DNA of 18,993 bases from Caldilineaceae bacterium (lineage in GTDB: Bacteria; Chloroflexota; Anaerolineae; Caldilineales; Caldilineaceae), in contig JAHBVH010000112.1 of the NCBI GenBank assembly GCA_019637645.1, positions 1 to 18,993 on the forward strand, in the 5' to 3' direction. Each line of letters begins with the position of its first letter. Within the stretch, counting starts at the first letter, position 1. A program made the translations under genes and the position numbers. The notes below the pieces were generated by a model. That model saw only the letters and a list, made by a program, of their open reading frames with translations, was not told the origin of the DNA and searched no databases. Of this stretch, positions 15,312 through 18,993 are shown piece after piece.

Positions 15312-16217
15312 TTACTCAGTTTGGGTTGGTTTGGGTTCGGTTTGGGCGAAACGGGCCAAGGTGGTGATCATCGCCGGGACGGTTGGCTTGGGATCTTCGG
15401 GGGTCAACTGGCCGAGTGGCGTCTGTTGGACAAAGCGATAGAGATCCGCGGCTCCAGCCAAGATCTGGGGCGTGAGGCCAATCGCGGCAAAGGTCTTGGC
15501 GATCTCTTCCATTTCGCCGATCCAGCGGTGGGCTTTGGCGGGCATACTTGGCAATGCTTGTTGCAACTGTTGATAGAACAGCGCTTGGCTTTGGGAAAAC
15601 TCCTGGGCCAGGGCCGGTGTAATATCAAACACTTCGGCGGCGGTGAGCAGCTCGGTTGCCAACGCGGTCATGCCTTTGGTCAACGCCGCATAGCACATTT
15701 TCAAGGCCGAGGCTTGCCCGATTTCATTGCCGAGCGGAATGATCGTCAACCCCCATTGATTGAGCGCCGCAAAAGTGGCGACTGCGGGGCCTGAAGCATA
15801 GAAACGCGTCGTGCCGGGTTGGCGGGGCGGTGGGCCAATAATGCCTGCATCGACATAGCGACTTCCCGCGCCATGGATGATCCGGCCAATTGTATGGGCT
15901 GTTTGCGGGGCAATGGCATTACAATCGACATAGAGGACTTCGGCGTTGTTGGCGGCCAAAGCTTGGGCCACAACTTGGGCTGTCGCCACTGCTTGGTCAG
16001 GCACCAAGATCGACAAGATGATGTCAGCCGCGTGGACCACTTCGTCCAGCGTGCCGACATCACGTAGGCCCGCGCGGGCGGCAAGCGCCCGTGTCCGCTC
16101 ACTGCGCCCGTGGAGGCTGGTGATCACAGCCAAGCCATGCTCTACCAACACTTGGCCTACAGCATGACCCATATCGCCAGGGCTCAGAATGGCAATGGTT
16201 TGTTCTTTGGGTGTCAT
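15312..16217 (-). CDS. 6-phosphogluconate/3-hydroxyisobutyrate dehydrogenase-like oxidoreductase (DUF1932-type)
   Basis: The 301-residue protein belongs to the beta-hydroxyacid dehydrogenase group. The N-terminal Rossmann loop is a variant, LSPGDMGHAVG (11-21). Arg38-Ser39 at the end of beta-2 favours NADP. Residues 97-125 carry the YVDCNAIAP and YVDAGIIG blocks of the family, and Lys173 in GQASALKM is the expected catalytic lysine. The all-helical C-terminal part resembles DUF1932 and differs from classic 3-hydroxyisobutyrate dehydrogenase. The ATG at 16217 has an ideal AGGAGG site. It is first in a minus-strand run and divergent from the PhoD-like gene. The likely substrate is a hydroxy acid. 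Confidence 0.85.
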   Translation of the reverse strand: MTPKEQTIAILSPGDMGHAVGQVLVEHGLAVITSLHGRSERTRALAARAGLRDVGTLDEVVHAADIILSILVPDQAVATAQVVAQALAANNAEVLYVDCNAIAPQTAHTIGRIIHGAGSRYVDAGIIGPPPRQPGTTRFYASGPAVATFAALNQWGLTIIPLGNEIGQASALKMCYAALTKGMTALATELLTAAEVFDITPALAQEFSQSQALFYQQLQQALPSMPAKAHRWIGEMEEIAKTFAAIGLTPQILAGAADLYRFVQQTPLGQLTPEDPKPTVPAMITTLARFAQTEPKPTQTE

Positions 16218-16276
16218 GGTTTCCTCCTGTGTGTGACTTTCATCATGCCAGAAATTGCCGACAGATGCAAAACTTA

Positions 16277-16290
16277 CACCAAGTTTGGTG
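16277..16290. promoter_or_regulatory. Palindrome CACCAA-N2-TTGGTG in the divergent promoter region
   Basis: Six-base arms are perfectly inverted around a GT centre, midway between the divergent start codons at 16217 and 16365. The right arm coincides with the candidate -35 box of the plus-strand promoter, so a bound protein could repress it. Confidence 0.4.
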
Positions 16291-16313
16291 AAATGCCAGA
16301 GACGATGTATGAT
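16285..16313 (+). promoter_or_regulatory. Candidate promoter for the PhoD-like/PhyH operon
   Basis: TTGGTG (16285-16290) and TATGAT (16308-16313) are 17 nt apart. The -10 matches five of six consensus bases, the -35 only three. The expected leader is about 45 nt. Confidence 0.45.
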
Positions 16314-16364
16314 GGGAGACCTTGGCTATGCGTGTGTCCGCCTACCCGGTTTTTGGAGGATCGT

Positions 16365-17903
16365 ATGGCTCCGCTACCCGCAACCGCGCGTGCTTCCCGT
16401 CTCTTTGGGCTTGGTATTTGTCTAGCTGTGGTGTTGTTTGGCTGTCTGCCAACGCCCCGGTCGGCCCCAGCGCGGCGCGCCAGTCAACGCCGCCAACCGG
16501 TGTTGATGCCCATGATCACCCACGGCCCGCTCAGCGGTGAAATTAGCCCAACCGGTGCTGTCCTTTGGGCGCGCGGCAACCAACCGGGGGAACTGCACTT
16601 TACCGTGGCAGCAGTCGAGCCGTTCGCCACTTCCATGATGACAGCCCCCATGATGACAGCCCCCATGATGACAACTCCTGTGGTGACAGCTACGGTGGCG
16701 ATTGACATGGCTGCGGACCTGACCGGCAAAGCCCCGATTACGGGCCTGCTGCCTGCCCATACCTATCTCTATACAGCAGCGTTGGTGGCAAATGGGATCA
16801 CGAGCGAACCGGTGGTGGGCCAATTTACGACGACGCCAACCCCAGAGACGGCCACGGCGCTCAATTTTGTCTTTGGCGCTTGCTTGGGTGGACAGAACTA
16901 TTGTCGCAATAAGGAGACTGGGTGGGTGATCTTTGACACCATGGCCGCGGCCCAGCCAGACTTTTTTATGCTGACCGGGGATAGTATCTATGCCGATACA
17001 GCCTGCGATGGCGAGCAGAATGTCCCTGGCGCAGAAGGGCCTTTTGCTGATCTGGAAGGCTACCGCACCCGCTATCGCTATCACCTCGAAGATGTAAGCT
17101 ATGCCGATTTCCTCGCCAAGACGCCGGTCTTTGTCACCTGGGATGATCAGGAGGTGCTCAACGACTTTAGCGGCCCGCAACTCAAATCGCTCAATCCCGA
17201 TCGCTTGGCCGAAGGAACCCAAGCCTACTTTGAATATTGGCCGCTCACGGGCAGCGCCGCGGAACCAAACCGGATCTATCGCCAATTCAATTATGGTGCC
17301 CATGCTGACTTCTTCATCCTCGATACCCGTTCGTACCGCGATCCGAATGTCAACTGGGATTCCAATCCACGTACAGCTGCTCCCAAAACAATGTTAGGCC
17401 CAGAGCAATTTGCCTGGCTGCAAGCGGGATTGACGACTTCGTCGGCCACCTGGAAATTTATTGTCACCAGTGTACCCTTGGCCTACCCCAGCGACTTCCC
17501 CCCGTCCACGGTTGGTGGCTGGGCCAGCGACACCGCGCGCATTGGCTATGAGACTGAGCTGACCGCGCTGATCTTCTATATCACCACGCATGATATTCAG
17601 AATGTCATTTTCTTGGCTGGCGATACCCATTGGCCCTACGCCATTAGCTATGATCCCGACCGTGATGGCACGCCGAATTTCTATGAATTGGCCTCAAGCC
17701 CCCTGAGCGCCCTCCCCTTAGCACCACCGGCTACGTTGGATCCGACATTCAACCCCACGCTGCTCTATGCCGAAGGGGAATTGCTGGGGGATCTCTTCAA
17801 CTTTGGTCAAGTGTCGATTGATGAAGCTGGTGCTCTGCGCTACCGGGTGATGGATTGGCAAGGCCAAGAACGCTATGCCTTGACGTTAGAACCAAAGCAA
17901 TAA
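16365..17903 (+). CDS. PhoD-like metallophosphatase/phosphodiesterase lipoprotein
   Basis: The 512-residue protein has a lipoprotein signal (hydrophobic 12-26, lipobox LFGC with Cys27), a fibronectin-like N-terminal PhoD domain (about 50-160) and a calcineurin-like phosphatase domain (about 165-510). Metal-site motifs are GACLGGQ (171-177), LTGDSIYAD (203-211), TWDDQE (258-263) and LAGDTHW (417-423). Family members release phosphate from phosphodiesters and monoesters outside the cell, often with iron and calcium. The usual WDDHE reads WDDQE here. A coding repeat of four 15-bp units lies at residues 91-110. I chose the ATG at 16365 because of the strong GGAGGA site and the signal peptide. The open frame extends back to 16110, across the divergent gene's start, which is not credible. 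The dioxygenase gene follows 23 nt later. Confidence 0.87.
   Translation: MAPLPATARASRLFGLGICLAVVLFGCLPTPRSAPARRASQRRQPVLMPMITHGPLSGEISPTGAVLWARGNQPGELHFTVAAVEPFATSMMTAPMMTAPMMTTPVVTATVAIDMAADLTGKAPITGLLPAHTYLYTAALVANGITSEPVVGQFTTTPTPETATALNFVFGACLGGQNYCRNKETGWVIFDTMAAAQPDFFMLTGDSIYADTACDGEQNVPGAEGPFADLEGYRTRYRYHLEDVSYADFLAKTPVFVTWDDQEVLNDFSGPQLKSLNPDRLAEGTQAYFEYWPLTGSAAEPNRIYRQFNYGAHADFFILDTRSYRDPNVNWDSNPRTAAPKTMLGPEQFAWLQAGLTTSSATWKFIVTSVPLAYPSDFPPSTVGGWASDTARIGYETELTALIFYITTHDIQNVIFLAGDTHWPYAISYDPDRDGTPNFYELASSPLSALPLAPPATLDPTFNPTLLYAEGELLGDLFNFGQVSIDEAGALRYRVMDWQGQERYALTLEPKQ
16635..16694 (+). repeat. 15-bp tandem repeats inside the PhoD-like gene
   Basis: ATGATGACAGCCCCC occurs twice exactly (16635-16649 and 16650-16664). 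A third diverged unit (16665-16679) and a fourth weaker one (16680-16694) follow. They encode MMTAP, MMTAP, MMTTP and VVTAT. They sit in the N-terminal domain, away from the metal site, so length changes might be tolerated. Confidence 0.85.
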
Positions 17904-17926
17904 TTTGTGTGAAAGAAGGAACCAAG

Positions 17927-18703
17927 ATGTTGACCCAAGATCAAATCGAATTCTATCGCCAGAATGGCTATTTGCTGGTCAAAGGGGCGCTACCCCGCGA
18001 AGAGGCGGCCCAATATCGCCAAGCCGGCCATGAGCTTATTGACCGCCTTTCTCAAAAGACCAATGTCGATGCCACCTGGGGCGCAGCGCGGGAGGTCGAA
18101 AATGCCAAAGATACCAAGATCTTTCACTGCCACAATGTCCAGTTCTATTCGGCGCTCTTTGCTCGGCTGCTGACCGATCCCCGGTTGACCGATCCGGCTT
18201 CCCAGTTGATCGGCTCGCCCAATGTGCAGCTACACCATAACAAAATGTTTATCAAGCCGCCGGAAAAGGGCTCGCCTTTTCCCATGCACCAAGATTATCC
18301 CTACTTTCCCCACGACCGCCATACCATGATGGCCGCCGTCTTCCATTTTGATGACGCGCCCATTGAGAAGGGCTGTATTCGCGTGGTGCCGGGGAGCAAT
18401 CGGTTGGGGCCTATTGAACATCAACGGGGCGGCGGGTGGTATCTGCCCTTTGATCAATATCCCATCGCCTCAGCCGTGCCTTGTCCTGCCGAAGCGGGGG
18501 ATCTGCTCTTCTTTAGCTATCTCACCGTCCACGGCTCTGGCATTAATGTCAGCAACGAAGCGCGGACGACTTGGCTCGTGCAACTCCGTGACCCTGCCGA
18601 TCCGCCCACGGTCAAGACGCACATTTCGCGCGGCCAAGGCATGATCCTCCGTGGCATCGACCCCGCTGGCGTCGAATATCCCATGGCTGAAGGTGGTATG
18701 TAG
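17927..18703 (+). CDS. Phytanoyl-CoA dioxygenase (PhyH)-family Fe(II)/2-oxoglutarate oxygenase
   Basis: The 258-residue protein is a complete PhyH-type oxygenase that hydroxylates a small molecule using iron, oxygen and 2-oxoglutarate. The facial triad is His121 and Asp123 in MHQDYPYF plus His202 in LTVHGSG. Arg213 in NEARTTW is the expected 2-oxoglutarate anchor. The N-terminus (FYRQNGYLLVKG) is typical of the family. I chose the ATG at 17927, with AAGGA six bases upstream; the frame extends back to 17855 but that part overlaps the PhoD-like gene. It lies 23 nt after that gene and should share its message. Bacterial relatives act on ectoine, phosphonates, fatty-acid-like or antibiotic precursors, so the substrate is open. 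Confidence 0.88.
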   Translation: MLTQDQIEFYRQNGYLLVKGALPREEAAQYRQAGHELIDRLSQKTNVDATWGAAREVENAKDTKIFHCHNVQFYSALFARLLTDPRLTDPASQLIGSPNVQLHHNKMFIKPPEKGSPFPMHQDYPYFPHDRHTMMAAVFHFDDAPIEKGCIRVVPGSNRLGPIEHQRGGGWYLPFDQYPIASAVPCPAEAGDLLFFSYLTVHGSGINVSNEARTTWLVQLRDPADPPTVKTHISRGQGMILRGIDPAGVEYPMAEGGM

Positions 18704-18723
18704 CCCACCACTCCTATCCAATG

Positions 18724-18765
18724 AACAGAGGGGGATGGCCGACGAATCAGCCATCCCCCTCTGTT
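18724..18765 (+). terminator. Rho-independent-type terminator after the PhyH gene
   Basis: A perfect 16-bp stem (18724-18739 with 18750-18765) with a 10-nt loop begins 20 nt after the stop codon. Pyrimidine-rich, T-containing sequence follows. It separates the operon from the CRISPR array. Confidence 0.85.
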
Positions 18766-18845
18766 TCTTGCCCTGTAATTTTTCTTCTCTATTCCCTCAA
18801 ATGCCCCTCTTCGCTCACCACCATGGACGCAAACACCCTCGCCAC

Positions 18846-18993
18846 ATTGCAATCCCGCGACTGGGTTGATATTTACTCGAGCCCCCGAAAGCGAAACGGG
18901 AAACGGTCTCTAAAATGGTGTTTCAATCCCGCGACTGGGTTGATATTTACTCGAGCGCGTCAAATCGGTGACCTGGACGGGCGGCGGTGAGCC
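18846..18993 (-). CRISPR. Edge of a CRISPR array: two repeats and the start of a second spacer
   Basis: A 37-nt repeat occurs at 18846-18882 and 18920-18956, a period of 74, separated by a unique 37-nt stretch (18883-18919). A second unique 37 nt (18957-18993) runs exactly to the window end. Positions 18850-18882 match the second copy perfectly over 33 bases; two mismatches fall in the first four bases. On the minus strand the intact copy ends in GGGATTGAAAC, the conserved 3' end of many type I and III repeats, which gives the usual ATTGAAAC crRNA tag. The first copy is altered there (ATTGCAAT), as expected for the last repeat at the leader-distal end. No cas gene is in the window. Only two repeats are visible, so a short tandem repeat cannot be excluded. 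Confidence 0.8.

Noticed and set aside
16110..16364. N-terminal extension of the PhoD-like gene
   Set aside because: It would overlap the divergent oxidoreductase and bury the signal peptide; the ATG at 16365 has a strong ribosome site and lipobox.

Overview
The window reads as chromosomal DNA of a Chloroflexota bacterium (Caldilinea/Anaerolineae-like). This is an inference from style, not from a marker gene. The signs are moderately high GC, lipoprotein signal peptides ending in SAC, Ala/Thr/Pro/Glu-rich linkers behind the lipidated cysteine, many Rossmann-fold dehydrogenases, and hairpin-rich intergenic DNA. I see no rRNA, tRNA, intact insertion sequence or phage gene.

Layout. (1) 180-5287, minus strand: two adjacent medium-chain zinc-type dehydrogenases (4301-5287, then 3261-4298), a multi-membrane-span patatin-like lipase (986-3070) and a hexulose-6-phosphate-synthase-like TIM barrel (180-902). 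A 24-bp near-palindrome lies just upstream of the first dehydrogenase. (2) 5582-6037, plus strand: a small lipoprotein of unknown role. (3) 6548-13092, plus strand: a complete family-5 (Opp/Dpp-type) ABC importer in the order binding protein, permease, permease, ATPase, ATPase. It has a good sigma-70 promoter about 440 nt upstream of the first gene and a strong hairpin after the binding-protein gene. (4) 13199-16217, minus strand: a GFO/IDH/MocA oxidoreductase, an alpha/beta hydrolase and a 6-phosphogluconate-dehydrogenase-like (DUF1932-type) oxidoreductase. This block converges on the importer across a bidirectional terminator hairpin. (5) 16365-18703, plus strand: a PhoD-like secreted phosphatase/phosphodiesterase lipoprotein and a PhyH-type Fe(II)/2-oxoglutarate dioxygenase, ending in a perfect terminator. 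(6) 18846-18993: the edge of a CRISPR array running off the window. Its repeat reads on the minus strand and ends in the classic ATTGAAAC tag. The degenerate outer repeat suggests this is the leader-distal end.

Taken together the genes look like uptake and oxidative breakdown of an organic solute. Family-5 binding proteins take peptides but also sugars in some lineages, and here they are surrounded by polyol/sugar dehydrogenases, a sugar-phosphate aldolase-type enzyme and a hydrolase. The substrate cannot be read from sequence. The least ordinary items are the CRISPR edge, a roughly 100-residue low-complexity insertion with a repeated GGNPF motif in the second permease, a medium-chain dehydrogenase with no structural-zinc cysteines, and several repeated intergenic elements.
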